Numbered from the stretch's first letter, positions 38,798 through 47,536 are shown. The stretch is DNA of 64,000 bases from Fusobacterium mortiferum ATCC 9817 (GCF_000158195.2 NZ_GL987991.1:54455-118454), one strand, 5' to 3'. Made by a program: numbers and translations. The notes: generated by a model not told the origin, from the letters alone.

Positions 38798-40030
38798 ATG
38801 GCTCAATATGAAAGTTTAGAAAAATTACATTTTAAAGGAGAAAATGTAGTTGAGGAATATCAAAAAAGAATTGAGAATTGTTGTACTTATAATACTGAAT
38901 TAAAAATTTATCCTATATTAAGAGGAGAAAGAGTAGTAAAAGAGCAATATTCTTTATTCTGTTTACCTATAAACGAAATTAATCTTCTCCAAGAAAAAAT
39001 ATTTTTAAATAGTAAGGAGATTATGGAATTAGATTCAGAGTTACCAGCTGCTGCAAAGTTTGCTTGTATCAATGATATTATGACAAATGAAATTACTAAA
39101 ACTAATGGAATTGAAGGAGTACATTCAACAAAAAAAGAGATATATGAGAGTATGGATCAAAAGAAAACTACTCGTTACTCTGGTATTGTTAATAAATATA
39201 CTCAGATTATATTAAATAATATTGAAAACATTGATTCTCCAGAACAGATAAGAAAAATGTATGATGATATATTTTCAGAGGATATTTTAAAAAATCCAGA
39301 AAATAAATTAGATGGAACTTTATTTAGAAAAGGGAGAATAAATGTTTCAAATGGAGCTAGTAATATACATAGTGGAGACCCTTCAGAAAATACTATAATA
39401 GAGCATATTAGCGACTTGATTAAATTTATGAATAGAAAGGATATCCCATCTTTATTAAAAGCTTCTATTGTTCACTATTATTTTGAATATATTCACCCAT
39501 TTTATGATGGAAATGGAAGATTTGGAAGATTTCTTTTCTCTATGTATTTAGCAAGAAAAGTAGATATTTATACAGGTTTATCTCTTTCTTATTCTATATT
39601 TGAAGATAGAAAAAAATATGCTGAACTTTTCTTAAATACTTCAAAAGTAAAAAATTATGGAGAAGTAACATTTTTTGTAATAGGAATGTTAAATTTCATT
39701 GTTAATGGACAAGAAAGTATTATACAGATGCTTAAAGATAAGATATTAAAACTTAACTATGCAGAGAAGTATATAGATAGTATAGAAACTTCTTATAGTC
39801 TTTCAGAGATTGAATGTAATATATTATTTATCTATATTCAAAACTATATTTTTGCCAAAGAAAATCCATTACCTGATAAAGAATTATTAAAATATGTAAA
39901 AGGAATAAAAAGTATTCAAACTTTAAGACGTCATCTAGACAATTTAACAACTTTAGATTTGATTACTTTAGTTTCTAAAAAACCTTTAATAAGAACTATT
40001 AGTAATACTATTAAGGAAGTATTGGATTAG
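38798..40030 (+). CDS. Fic-family AMP transferase
   Basis: This 410-residue protein has the Fic core 'HPFYDGNGRFGRF' with catalytic His233, and an N-terminal inhibitory helix 'TNGIEG' (Thr102-Glu106-Gly107, the (S/T)xxxE(G/N) motif), making it a self-inhibited class II Fic. A winged-helix-like C-terminus ('KSIQTLRRHLDNLTTLDLITLV') suggests DNA binding, as in other Fic/DOC-HTH proteins. It normally AMPylates a protein target. It stands alone between the prophage end and BREX remnants, behind AGGAGG, with its own terminator. Confidence 0.9.
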   Translation: MAQYESLEKLHFKGENVVEEYQKRIENCCTYNTELKIYPILRGERVVKEQYSLFCLPINEINLLQEKIFLNSKEIMELDSELPAAAKFACINDIMTNEITKTNGIEGVHSTKKEIYESMDQKKTTRYSGIVNKYTQIILNNIENIDSPEQIRKMYDDIFSEDILKNPENKLDGTLFRKGRINVSNGASNIHSGDPSENTIIEHISDLIKFMNRKDIPSLLKASIVHYYFEYIHPFYDGNGRFGRFLFSMYLARKVDIYTGLSLSYSIFEDRKKYAELFLNTSKVKNYGEVTFFVIGMLNFIVNGQESIIQMLKDKILKLNYAEKYIDSIETSYSLSEIECNILFIYIQNYIFAKENPLPDKELLKYVKGIKSIQTLRRHLDNLTTLDLITLVSKKPLIRTISNTIKEVLD

Positions 40031-40044
40031 AATAATATAAAAAA

Positions 40045-40075
40045 TCCTCAGTAATATTCTACTGGGGATTTTTTA
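40045..40075 (+). terminator. Terminator of the fic gene
   Basis: AATCCTCAGTA and TACTGGGGATT form a stem with one mismatch/wobble, followed by six T. Confidence 0.8.
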
Positions 40076-40111
40076 TATTATAAATTATCTCTCTAATCTA
40101 AAATTTATTTT

Positions 40112-40520
40112 TTAATCTATCCTGAAAGCTCTGTAATAGTGATTATCCTTAAATCCAAAAACTCTTAAATCAGTAAGTAATAGTATATTTTCCTGGAAAA
40201 AATAGAAGAACTTTTGTCTCATTAAAGATAACTTGTAAATTATTTAGAAGAGCGTGTGTTCTAACAAGTGGGAAAATTTTCCCTACTTCTGTTATAATTA
40301 CAAAATTTTTATCCTTTGATTTTTCTTTAAAATAATTGCATATAACTTCCATATTAAAACTTTTCTTAAGTTTTTCATAAAGAATTTTTGCCTTCTTCTC
40401 TCCTCCATTTTGAAAACAGATTCAAATATCTCATCATTTTTTAAACTTTCTACCAATAGTTCAAATAAATCTATCTCAATAGCTTTTAATCTAGCATCAT
40501 CTTTAAGGCAGGAAGAAGTA
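40112..40520 (-). pseudogene. brxB: Remnant of BREX brxB (DUF1788)
   Basis: Minus-strand fragments in shifting frames line up with the BrxB family. 'DDARLKAIEIDLFELLVESL' and 'FKMEERR' come first, then after a frameshift 'AKILYEKLKKSFNMEVICNY', 'FVIITEVGKIFPLVRTHALL', 'NNLQVIF' and 'VLLFFPGKY', then after another frameshift 'DLRVFGFKDNHYYRAFRID' and a stop. The VGxxxPLxRxHxLLNNLQ and FPGxY ... LRxFG ... NYYRAF blocks are BrxB hallmarks. At least two frameshifts and loss of the N-terminus make it dead. Confidence 0.7.
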
Positions 40521-40566
40521 GATTTTTTATTGAAAAAGTGTAGAAATACTAATAAAATAGGTAATT

Positions 40567-41056
40567 ATTATAGATTACATAAGAGAAACTTTTGAAAAAA
40601 ATAAAAAGTTAGAAGAGATTACTCAACGAAGAAAAGGTCTAGTAACAGGGGATAATGATTATTTTACTAAAATTTTGTCTGAAATAAATTATAAAAAAAT
40701 TGACTTTTTAATTTTAAATCGTGAACAATATGTAGTTTCTGAAAAAATGGTTTCTCTGCTCTAATATATTTATAGATATGAAAAAATAGTTGAGAACTGA
40801 ATATCTACTTTCTTATCAAGATAAACTAGAGAACTTAAGAGCTTTTTATGAGAGAATAACTTTTGATGATGGTGCTTCTGCTAAAGAAAAGAAACAAGCT
40901 GAAAAATCTTTAAAAGAGTTAGATGCAATGTTGAAAGAGTTAAGAGATTATGCTAATGAGATTAAGCATATTGCTGAATTAAAAATTGATCTTGATTTAG
41001 ATGATGGAGTTAAGGTTAACTATGAGAAATTTGATAAGATGTTGAAGAAGACATAA
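40567..41056 (+). pseudogene. pglX: Remnant of BREX pglX methylase
   Basis: Plus-strand coding remains in two frames. The first reads 'EEITQRRKGLVTGDND' (the GLxTGDN block of PglX-type adenine methylases) and 'KKIDFLILNREQYVVSEKMV' to a stop at 40764. The second (40790-41056) reads 'YLLSYQDKLENLRAFYERI', a charged coiled coil, and 'IDLDLDDGVKVNYEKFDKML', the typical PglX C-terminus. The catalytic NPPY region is gone. It lies head to head with the brxB remnant, unlike the collinear order of an intact BREX operon, so the island was rearranged as well as deleted. Confidence 0.65.
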
Positions 41057-41067
41057 GTATATGGGAT

Positions 41068-41440
41068 TTGACTTTTTGATATTATTTTGTTATAATTAAA
41101 GTACCTAGAAACCCATATGGGTAACTTGCAAAGTTATTTGTTATCAAGTTCAGAATATTAGCCCTAATTTCGATTGGGGCTTTTATTCTGAACTTGAACA
41201 AGGTAGAAACCAATATTTTAATAGGAGGTACAGAAATGACTGTAACAATTCAAACAATAAGTTTGAGGTAGCACAGAAAATAAACTTCTGTGTCTTAATA
41301 ATTATAGTCGTTCTCTGAACTCCTTAATTATTAGAATGGTGGAGTAATTCTTCTAGGTGTATTACTTATTCTCATTATTGTATGGTTAGTGAGAAAGTAC
41401 AGATAATTCTGACCTCATACCCTACAGGGTCTTTTTTTTA
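41068..41440 (+). pseudogene. Broken copy of the peptide element (element 3)
   Basis: The promoter TTGACT (41068-41073), 17 bases, TATAAT (41091-41096), the AAAGTACCTAG start, a perfect inner hairpin (AAGTTCAGAATA/TATTCTGAACTT with AGCCC/GGGGCT inside) and the terminator are kept. The peptide starts MTVTIQ at 41236 as in element 1, but a foreign stretch of about 75 bases (about 41256-41331) replaces codons 7-13 and introduces a stop after 11 codons. The hydrophobic helix and the end of the element (TGGTTAGTGAGAAAGTACAG) are nearly identical to element 1. Confidence 0.7.
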
Positions 41441-41477
41441 AAGATAATATTATGTTATGGTAGAAAAATTTATAAAA

Positions 41478-41506
41478 TAAAAGTCCCAGATTTTATCTGG
41501 GCTTTT
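41478..41506. terminator. Bidirectional terminator
   Basis: CCCAGAT-TTT-ATCTGGG is a perfect stem with T-rich flanks on both strands. It ends the minus-strand secreted-protein gene and insulates it from the degraded island. Confidence 0.8.
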
Positions 41507-41513
41507 ATTATTA

Positions 41514-42524
41514 TTATTTATATTCTCCTAGCATAAATCTATAAAATGAAGGATTTACATAAACTTCTTTTGTTTTTAATTTTAAATTTTTATTTTTAGC
41601 TAACTCTTTTATTAGAGCATCTGATTTTTCAGGTAAAGTTAAAACATATGCTTCATATTCTCCTTCACTAGCAATATTAACTATTAACTTTTCAAATCCA
41701 TCTATTTTTTCAGTTTGTAAGAATGGTTGCCACCAAGCATCGTAGATAAGATTTTCCTCATCAACCTCATCTTTTTTAGCATATTTATCAATAAGTTGTA
41801 TAAATTTCATTTTATCAGCTTTATCTTTAAATTCAAATTGTAAGTCATATTCTAAAGGTGTAATTACTATTTGTCCATCTTCCATTACAATATTAGGAGT
41901 TGCTGGTTCTCCCCAATCTGGCATATGAAGGTATGCAGAAGTTTTTGGTTCAATCTGAACTTTAGCATCTAATCCTTCACTTTTCATAAGAGCAATAAGC
42001 TGATTAGCATGTTTTATTCCATTATGCCCATAACTTAAAGATAATTCAGGATTAAAATTAGCATATGTAGATTTTATTTTAATATTATATCCTGTTGTAA
42101 GTTTTTTAGCTAATGCAATGTTTAAACTATCTATCAAAGAATTTTTTTCTATCACTTTAAAAGTTGAGTATTTTCTATTAATTCTTTCTATTATATTTTT
42201 ATCAGAAATATTTCCTAAAGAATTTTCACTTATATCTTTAAAATTACTTATGTAATTTTCTAATTTTAAGTTTATATTTTTAGAATAATTTAAATCATCA
42301 ACTGTTATAGCTTGTAAATCTACTAATACAGCTTTTGAAGCTAGTTCTTCTAATTTTTCTTTTTTAAGTTTTTTATATCCTTTTAATGAACGTTCTATTT
42401 TTTCTTTAGAGTAAGTATTAGATAGTTCTGTCATTTCAAGCTTATTTACACTCTCTTGGTAAATATCTTGTCCAAATAATGAAAAACTTAATAAAATACT
42501 TCCAATTAATATTTTTTTTCTCAT
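41514..42524 (-). CDS. Secreted protein of unknown function
   Basis: This 336-residue protein has a signal peptide (MRKKILIGSILLSFSLFGQ, likely cut after 'SLFG' or nearby), so it is periplasmic or exported. The rest has a helical N-terminal half and a C-terminal alpha/beta region ('SYGHNGIKHANQLIALMKSEGLDAKVQIEP', 'DWGEPATPNIVMEDGQIVITP'). No family recognised. It ends in a strong terminator. First clear chromosomal gene right of the island. Confidence 0.6.
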   Translation of the reverse strand: MRKKILIGSILLSFSLFGQDIYQESVNKLEMTELSNTYSKEKIERSLKGYKKLKKEKLEELASKAVLVDLQAITVDDLNYSKNINLKLENYISNFKDISENSLGNISDKNIIERINRKYSTFKVIEKNSLIDSLNIALAKKLTTGYNIKIKSTYANFNPELSLSYGHNGIKHANQLIALMKSEGLDAKVQIEPKTSAYLHMPDWGEPATPNIVMEDGQIVITPLEYDLQFEFKDKADKMKFIQLIDKYAKKDEVDEENLIYDAWWQPFLQTEKIDGFEKLIVNIASEGEYEAYVLTLPEKSDALIKELAKNKNLKLKTKEVYVNPSFYRFMLGEYK

Positions 42525-42579
42525 AAATTTCTCCTTTAAACTATATATTCAAATATATTATATTATATCATATTTTTTT

Positions 42580-42636
42580 CAAAAAATAAAAAAAGAAAGC
42601 CACCTAGTCCATATAGGCAGCCTCCCAAGGGTTGTT
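42580..42636 (-). ncRNA. Orphan small RNA, about 57 nt
   Basis: It has a consensus minus-strand promoter, TTGACA (plus 42665-42670), 17 bases, TATAAT (plus 42642-42647), and a Rho-independent terminator where AGGCTGCCTA pairs with TAGGTGGCTT (several G-U pairs), then TCTTTTTTTATTTTTTT. The unpaired 5' part (AACAACCCTTGGG) would be free for base pairing. No ORF is possible. It lies between two minus-strand envelope genes. Confidence 0.6.
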
Positions 42637-42672
42637 AATTTATTATAACAAATATATATTCCTTTGTCAATA

Positions 42673-43578
42673 TTAGAAGTTGTGAGATAGTGTCAAGCTA
42701 AACATATCATAGTAGTATTCTCTATTCCAAAAACTACTATACCCTAAGCTTACTAAGAAATCAGGATCTAGATAATATCCAAGTTTTATATTAAATATCC
42801 CTGCATCTCTTCCCACTTCTAATCCTTTTATTTTTTCTCCATTGTTAAGTCTGATGCTCTCTCTATTAGGAAAATCGTAGTTCCATTCTCCAGAAGCAGT
42901 TAGTAAAAATTTCTCTCTAAATTCTTGAGCATAAGTTACTCCTAAAGCTCCACTTCCAACTCTATCATCATTATCTTTTATATTATTATGAGCTTTCATA
43001 GTATATTGATTCCAATCTAAAGAGATATAAGGATAGATGATAGCTTTCTCTCCAAGAGAATACATATATCCTCCCTCTGCTCCTAATGAATAATCTTTAG
43101 TACGATATCTATAAGTTTCATAACTATTTTTACTTTCAGTATAACCAGCTTTTCCGATTATTAACCAGTTGTCTATATTTTTCCCTACATAGTAATCTAT
43201 ACCATAAGTTCTCACTCTAGCATCTTCATCACTATAATTCATTTTAGATTTAAGATATCCAACACTTACTCCAACATATATATCTGGATTAGAAATTAGA
43301 TTACTATTTGTCCCCATCATAAATCCCTTTGTTTTTACATCATATTTAGATGAGGAATTATTGTAACTATTTTCTAACTCTCCTATGTATTCAAGATATT
43401 GATTACTGTTACTATAACCAGCTCTACCAAATTTTTTAAATATTATATTTTTTCTAAATTGTTCTTTACCTCTATTACTTAGAATTTTACTATGTATCTC
43501 TCCCATATTATTAAAATTTTCTTGTGCTAAAAGGAGAGAAGAGGATAAAAGAAAAATTATTCCTAGATATTTTTTCAT
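42673..43578 (-). CDS. Outer-membrane beta-barrel protein (autotransporter-domain-like)
   Basis: This 301-residue protein has a signal peptide (MKKYLGIIFLLSSSLLLAQ) followed by a barrel of alternating strands ('SVGYLKSKMNYSDEDARVRTYGIDYYVGK', 'YSLGAEGGYMYSLG', 'GSGALGVTYAQEF') and C-terminal phenylalanine ('SLTLSHNF'), the signal for barrel insertion. The barrel resembles the C-terminal domain of fusobacterial autotransporters, but with no large passenger domain. Confidence 0.75.
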   Translation of the reverse strand: MKKYLGIIFLLSSSLLLAQENFNNMGEIHSKILSNRGKEQFRKNIIFKKFGRAGYSNSNQYLEYIGELENSYNNSSSKYDVKTKGFMMGTNSNLISNPDIYVGVSVGYLKSKMNYSDEDARVRTYGIDYYVGKNIDNWLIIGKAGYTESKNSYETYRYRTKDYSLGAEGGYMYSLGEKAIIYPYISLDWNQYTMKAHNNIKDNDDRVGSGALGVTYAQEFREKFLLTASGEWNYDFPNRESIRLNNGEKIKGLEVGRDAGIFNIKLGYYLDPDFLVSLGYSSFWNREYYYDMFSLTLSHNF

Positions 43579-43587
43579 AATCTACCT

Positions 43588-44295
43588 CTAGTTTCTTTTC
43601 TTTCCAAAAATTCTTAATAGATAAAGGAATAGGTTGATAAAGTCTAAGTATAGATTTAAAGCTCCTATTATTCCCATCTTTTCTACCATCTCTTCATCAC
43701 TACCAGCAATGTTGTAGGCAATATATTTTATTCTATTGATATCAAAAGCTATTAGTCCAGAAAAAATTACTACTCCAAGTATAGTTCCTACCCAATAAAG
43801 CATAGGTGCTTTAATAAAGATATTGATAAGTGAGATTATAATTATAGTAATTAATCCTGTCATTAAAAATTTGCTATACTTTGTTAAGTCCTCTTTTGTA
43901 GTATAACCATATACCCCAATTACTATAAACATTATAGTTGTAACTCCTAAAGTATATAGTATAGATATGGGATGGAATACAAAGGCTAGACTAGAAAATA
44001 GTATTCCATTCATCAAAGCATAAACATAAAATAAAAATCTAGCAGTAACAGATGACATCTTATTAATTCCTAAACTTAAGAAAAATACAAGAGCAACCTC
44101 AGCTAAAGCTATCAATTTAAAATATCTAGCTAGAGTATAAACTAACTCTGAATTAAAGAAAAATACATAGATAGGAACTAAAGTAGTAATAAATAATCCT
44201 CCTATCATATTTAACATAACTTTTCTTACAAAGGCATTGCTCACTTCAGTGCTTATGTTAGACACATCTCTTTCAAAATAATCATTGTAATTCAT
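43588..44295 (-). CDS. Bax inhibitor-1 / YccA family membrane protein
   Basis: This 235-residue protein with seven hydrophobic segments matches the BI-1 family: 'AFVRKVMLNMIGGLFITTLVP', 'MNGILFSSLAFVF' and the late 'IGALNLYLDFINLFLYLLRIFGKKRN' with the DxxNLFxxLLRI signature. Members (YccA, YetJ) are inner-membrane proteins; YetJ leaks calcium and YccA modulates FtsH. Own ribosome site AAAGGAG. Confidence 0.9.
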   Translation of the reverse strand: MNYNDYFERDVSNISTEVSNAFVRKVMLNMIGGLFITTLVPIYVFFFNSELVYTLARYFKLIALAEVALVFFLSLGINKMSSVTARFLFYVYALMNGILFSSLAFVFHPISILYTLGVTTIMFIVIGVYGYTTKEDLTKYSKFLMTGLITIIIISLINIFIKAPMLYWVGTILGVVIFSGLIAFDINRIKYIAYNIAGSDEEMVEKMGIIGALNLYLDFINLFLYLLRIFGKKRN

Positions 44296-44349
44296 TTTAT
44301 CAGCTCCTTTTTTAACTAATAATTATTTGTGATAATTTGTAATTTCATA

Positions 44350-45522
44350 TTATAAAGCCATTTTATATATAGCTAAAACATCTTCTTTATATAGTTTTTT
44401 CATACTTCCCAATGCTCCAAACATTGTAGCTTGTTCTGCCATCTTATCTAATTTACTTTCATCTATTCCCACTTCTTTAAGGGTACTTGGAATACCTAAT
44501 GAAGAGAAAAACTCTCTTGTTTTATTAATAGCTTTATTTGCTATTTCCATATTATTTTCTCCATCTAAGTTCCATACATTTTTACCATACTCTACAAATC
44601 TATGTACATTCTCTTCTGATAATACATATTTCATCCAATATGGTGTAAGTATTCCTAATCCCACTCCATGTGTTATATCATAAAAAGCACTTAGCTCATG
44701 TTCCATTCCATGTGTAGCCCAATCAGTAGATACTTTTCCATATGTTACCATTCCATTTAGAGCAAGAGAACTTGTCCACATAAGATTGGCTCTAGCTTCA
44801 TAATCATCTAATTCATTGTAAGCTATTGGCCCATATTCAATAACAGTTTTCATCATAGCTTCCATTAAACGATTTTGTAGATATCCTTCTTGGTCTGGAG
44901 TGAAATATTGTTCAAATAGATGACTCAATATATCTACTACTCCAGCAGCAGTATGATATTGATTTACAGTAAAAGTATATTCAGGGTCTAATATAGAGAA
45001 TACAGGTCTTAATAAATCATGTCCTATTGCTAATTTTTGATTAGTATGCATATTTGAGATAACTGAGTTTCCATTCATCTCACTACCAGTAGCAGCTAAT
45101 GTAAGAATAGATGCCACAGGTAAAGCAGATGTTAATGTATTTAATTTTTGTTCTACATATAAATCTTGCCACACATCTCCATAATAATTAGCTTGAGCAG
45201 CAATAGCTTTAGAGCAATCTATTACACTTCCTCCTCCCATAGCAATAATAAGATTTATTCCCATCTTTCTACAAAGCTCTGCTCCTGCATATACAGAGTC
45301 TATTCTAGGGTTCGGATCTATATTAGGCAACTTATAGATATGAATTCCAGATTTTTTTAAACTTTCTACTACAACATCAAAAAGTCCACTCTTCTTAACA
45401 CTTCCTTTTCCATAAACTAGAAGTACTTTATCTCCATATCTCTTGGCTTCTTTTCCAACTTCATTTACCTTTCCTCTTCCAAATAGAACCTTAGTTGGAA
45501 TATTGTAATTAAAATTTTTCAT
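44350..45522 (-). CDS. Iron-containing alcohol (butanol) dehydrogenase
   Basis: This 390-residue group III dehydrogenase of the BdhA/YqhD type has NAD(P) binding 'LIIAMGGGSVIDCSKAIA', 'LPVASILTLAATGSEMNGNSVI' and metal-binding residues in 'AAGVVDILSHLFEQYFT' and 'HGMEHELSAFYDITHGVGLGIL'. It interconverts aldehydes and alcohols in fermentative redox balance. It starts behind AAGGGAGG and has no operon partner of related function. Confidence 0.92.
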   Translation of the reverse strand: MKNFNYNIPTKVLFGRGKVNEVGKEAKRYGDKVLLVYGKGSVKKSGLFDVVVESLKKSGIHIYKLPNIDPNPRIDSVYAGAELCRKMGINLIIAMGGGSVIDCSKAIAAQANYYGDVWQDLYVEQKLNTLTSALPVASILTLAATGSEMNGNSVISNMHTNQKLAIGHDLLRPVFSILDPEYTFTVNQYHTAAGVVDILSHLFEQYFTPDQEGYLQNRLMEAMMKTVIEYGPIAYNELDDYEARANLMWTSSLALNGMVTYGKVSTDWATHGMEHELSAFYDITHGVGLGILTPYWMKYVLSEENVHRFVEYGKNVWNLDGENNMEIANKAINKTREFFSSLGIPSTLKEVGIDESKLDKMAEQATMFGALGSMKKLYKEDVLAIYKMAL

Positions 45523-45561
45523 TTTAATCCCTCCCTTTTATAATGTTCATATATTTTTATT

Positions 45562-47145
45562 TTAATCTTTTACTCTTGTAAAAGCTAAGTCTACAATTTT
45601 TACTCCATCTACACCAGCACTAGTAATTCCACCAGCATATCCAGCTCCCTCTCCTATTGGATATAGTCCATATACATTGACAGACATACCTTTTATATCT
45701 CTTATAATTCTTACAGGGGCAGAAGTCCTAGTTTCTGGTGCTATAAGGTTGGCATTTCTTGAAATAAACATAGGATTTTTACTCCAATATTCAAAGGCAG
45801 ATTTCATATTATCTACTATTACTTCTGGGAAAAAATCATTTAGATTATATGAAGTCTTTTTCATCTCATAACTACTCTCTATCTCATAAGTAGTTTTTTT
45901 ATTGTTCATAAAATCTAAAACTCCTTGATATAGAGCCCCATACCCTTGCCCTAACTCATAAGTTTTTCTCTCCAATTTTTCTTGAAACTCCATTCCAGCA
46001 AATAGATGGCTACCAAAATCATTTTCCTTTACTCCTACTACAATAGCTGAATTGGAAAATCTTCCATCTCTTTGAGAATAGCTCATACCATTTACAAGAG
46101 AGGTATTAAGCTCTGATGAAGCATTGACTATAACTCCTCCTGGACACATACAGAAAGAGAATACCCCTCTCTCCTCAGCTCTGTTATTATAAGTTACACT
46201 ATAAGTAGCTGAACCTAATAACTCATTATCAGCAAATTTTCCATATTGCATTTTATCTATATCGCATCTAGGGTGTTCTATTCTAGCTCCAATAGCAAAA
46301 GGCTTACTTTCCATCTGTACTCCATTTTTATGTAACATTCTATATGTATCTCTAGCTGAGTGTCCAATGGCAAGTATTACAGAGTTAAAGCTATGATACT
46401 CCTTTTCTCCTGTGGAATTTATTATATCAATTCCTGATATCTTTCCATTTTTTATATGGATATTTTCTAATCTATGATTAAAGAAAAATTTTCCACCAAG
46501 AGATTTTATCTTCTCTCTTAAATTTTTTACAACTATCTTTAAAATATCAGTACCTACATGTGGCTTATAGTCCCATAAAATATTTGATGGAGCTCCACAC
46601 TCTACCAATGTTTCAAAAATCTTATCCATATATTCACTTTTTATTCTTGTATTTAGCTTTCCATCAGAGTAAGTTCCTGCTCCTCCCTCTCCAAATTGTA
46701 TATTTGAGTTAGGGTTAAGGATAGAGTTTTTAACAAAGTTTTCAGTTGTGATATCTCTTTTATCTACCTCTTCTCCTCTTTCAAAAACAATAGGTATAAA
46801 TCCATATTCAGCAAGCCTAAGAGCAGCAAAAAGTCCAGCTGGACCAGCTCCTATTACAGCTACCTCTTTATCAATAGATAAGATAGGTTCTCTAGTTGCT
46901 TTTTCTATATCTTTTGCTAGAGAGATATTTTTTAAAGTTGTAATATCCACTGGAGTTTCTAATTCTACTTCTAAATTATATATAAGCTTGATATCAGATT
47001 TTTTCCTACTATCAATAGACCTTTTACTCCAAATAATACTTTTGATATTATTTCTCTTTACTCCTCTTTTCTCTATCTCTTTTATTATCTCTTTATCTTG
47101 ATTTCTCTCTAAAGAAACAATAATGTTATTTACATTTATTCTCAA
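45562..47145 (-). CDS. FAD-dependent oxidoreductase (COG2509 type)
   Basis: This 527-residue flavoprotein uses a TTG start behind AGAGGTG. An N-terminal ferredoxin-like region (1-90) precedes the FAD dinucleotide fold 'EVAVIGAGPAGLFAALRLAE' (about 92-111) and 'FGEGGAGTYSDGKLNTR'. The C-terminus has 'GLYPIGEGAGYAGGITSAGVDG', contacting FAD. The family is widespread in anaerobes; the substrate is unknown. Confidence 0.88.
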   Translation of the reverse strand: MRINVNNIIVSLERNQDKEIIKEIEKRGVKRNNIKSIIWSKRSIDSRKKSDIKLIYNLEVELETPVDITTLKNISLAKDIEKATREPILSIDKEVAVIGAGPAGLFAALRLAEYGFIPIVFERGEEVDKRDITTENFVKNSILNPNSNIQFGEGGAGTYSDGKLNTRIKSEYMDKIFETLVECGAPSNILWDYKPHVGTDILKIVVKNLREKIKSLGGKFFFNHRLENIHIKNGKISGIDIINSTGEKEYHSFNSVILAIGHSARDTYRMLHKNGVQMESKPFAIGARIEHPRCDIDKMQYGKFADNELLGSATYSVTYNNRAEERGVFSFCMCPGGVIVNASSELNTSLVNGMSYSQRDGRFSNSAIVVGVKENDFGSHLFAGMEFQEKLERKTYELGQGYGALYQGVLDFMNNKKTTYEIESSYEMKKTSYNLNDFFPEVIVDNMKSAFEYWSKNPMFISRNANLIAPETRTSAPVRIIRDIKGMSVNVYGLYPIGEGAGYAGGITSAGVDGVKIVDLAFTRVKD

Positions 47146-47228
47146 AATTTCACCTCTATAAATTAGTTAAGTATTATCCTCTAGTTTTATATGTAAAATT
47201 ATATCACAAATTTATAGAAAAATAAAAG

Positions 47229-47258
47229 AAAAACCTGTATTACACAGGTTTTTTCAAA
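47229..47258. terminator. Terminator after the HU gene
   Basis: AACCTGT and ACAGGTT form a short stem with T runs on both sides, lying directly downstream of the HU stop. Confidence 0.7.
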
Positions 47259-47263
47259 AATTT

Positions 47264-47536
47264 TTATTTAATTTTATCAGCTAGAAGTTTTCCAACTTTA
47301 AATTTTACAGCTTTCTTAGCAGGTACTTTTATAATTTCTTTGCTTTGAGGACTTCTAACTTCTCTAGCTGCTCTCTCTACTACTTCCCATTTACCCCAAC
47401 CTACAAAAGTAACTTCATCTCCTTTAACTAGAGATTCTTCTACACTTTCTAAGAAAAGGTTAATATTTTTTTCAGCTTCTTTTTTAGTTAAATTTCCTTT
47501 TTCAGCATATAACTCAATAAACTCTTTTTTTGTCAT
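47264..47536 (-). CDS. hup: HU-family DNA-binding protein
   Basis: This 90-residue protein is a textbook HU: 'MTKKEFIELYAEKGNLTKKEAE', 'VTFVGWGKWEVVERAAREVR', 'SKEIIKVPAKKAVKFKVGK'. The beta-arm has Pro in 'VRSPQSKEI', near the canonical DNA-kinking position. It compacts and bends DNA. It lies next to a small tyrosine recombinase, which may use it as an accessory factor. Confidence 0.95.
   Translation of the reverse strand: MTKKEFIELYAEKGNLTKKEAEKNINLFLESVEESLVKGDEVTFVGWGKWEVVERAAREVRSPQSKEIIKVPAKKAVKFKVGKLLADKIK

Noticed and set aside
40410-40595. 61-codon plus-strand ORF
   Set aside because: Mostly antisense to the brxB remnant, with no family resemblance and no ribosome site.
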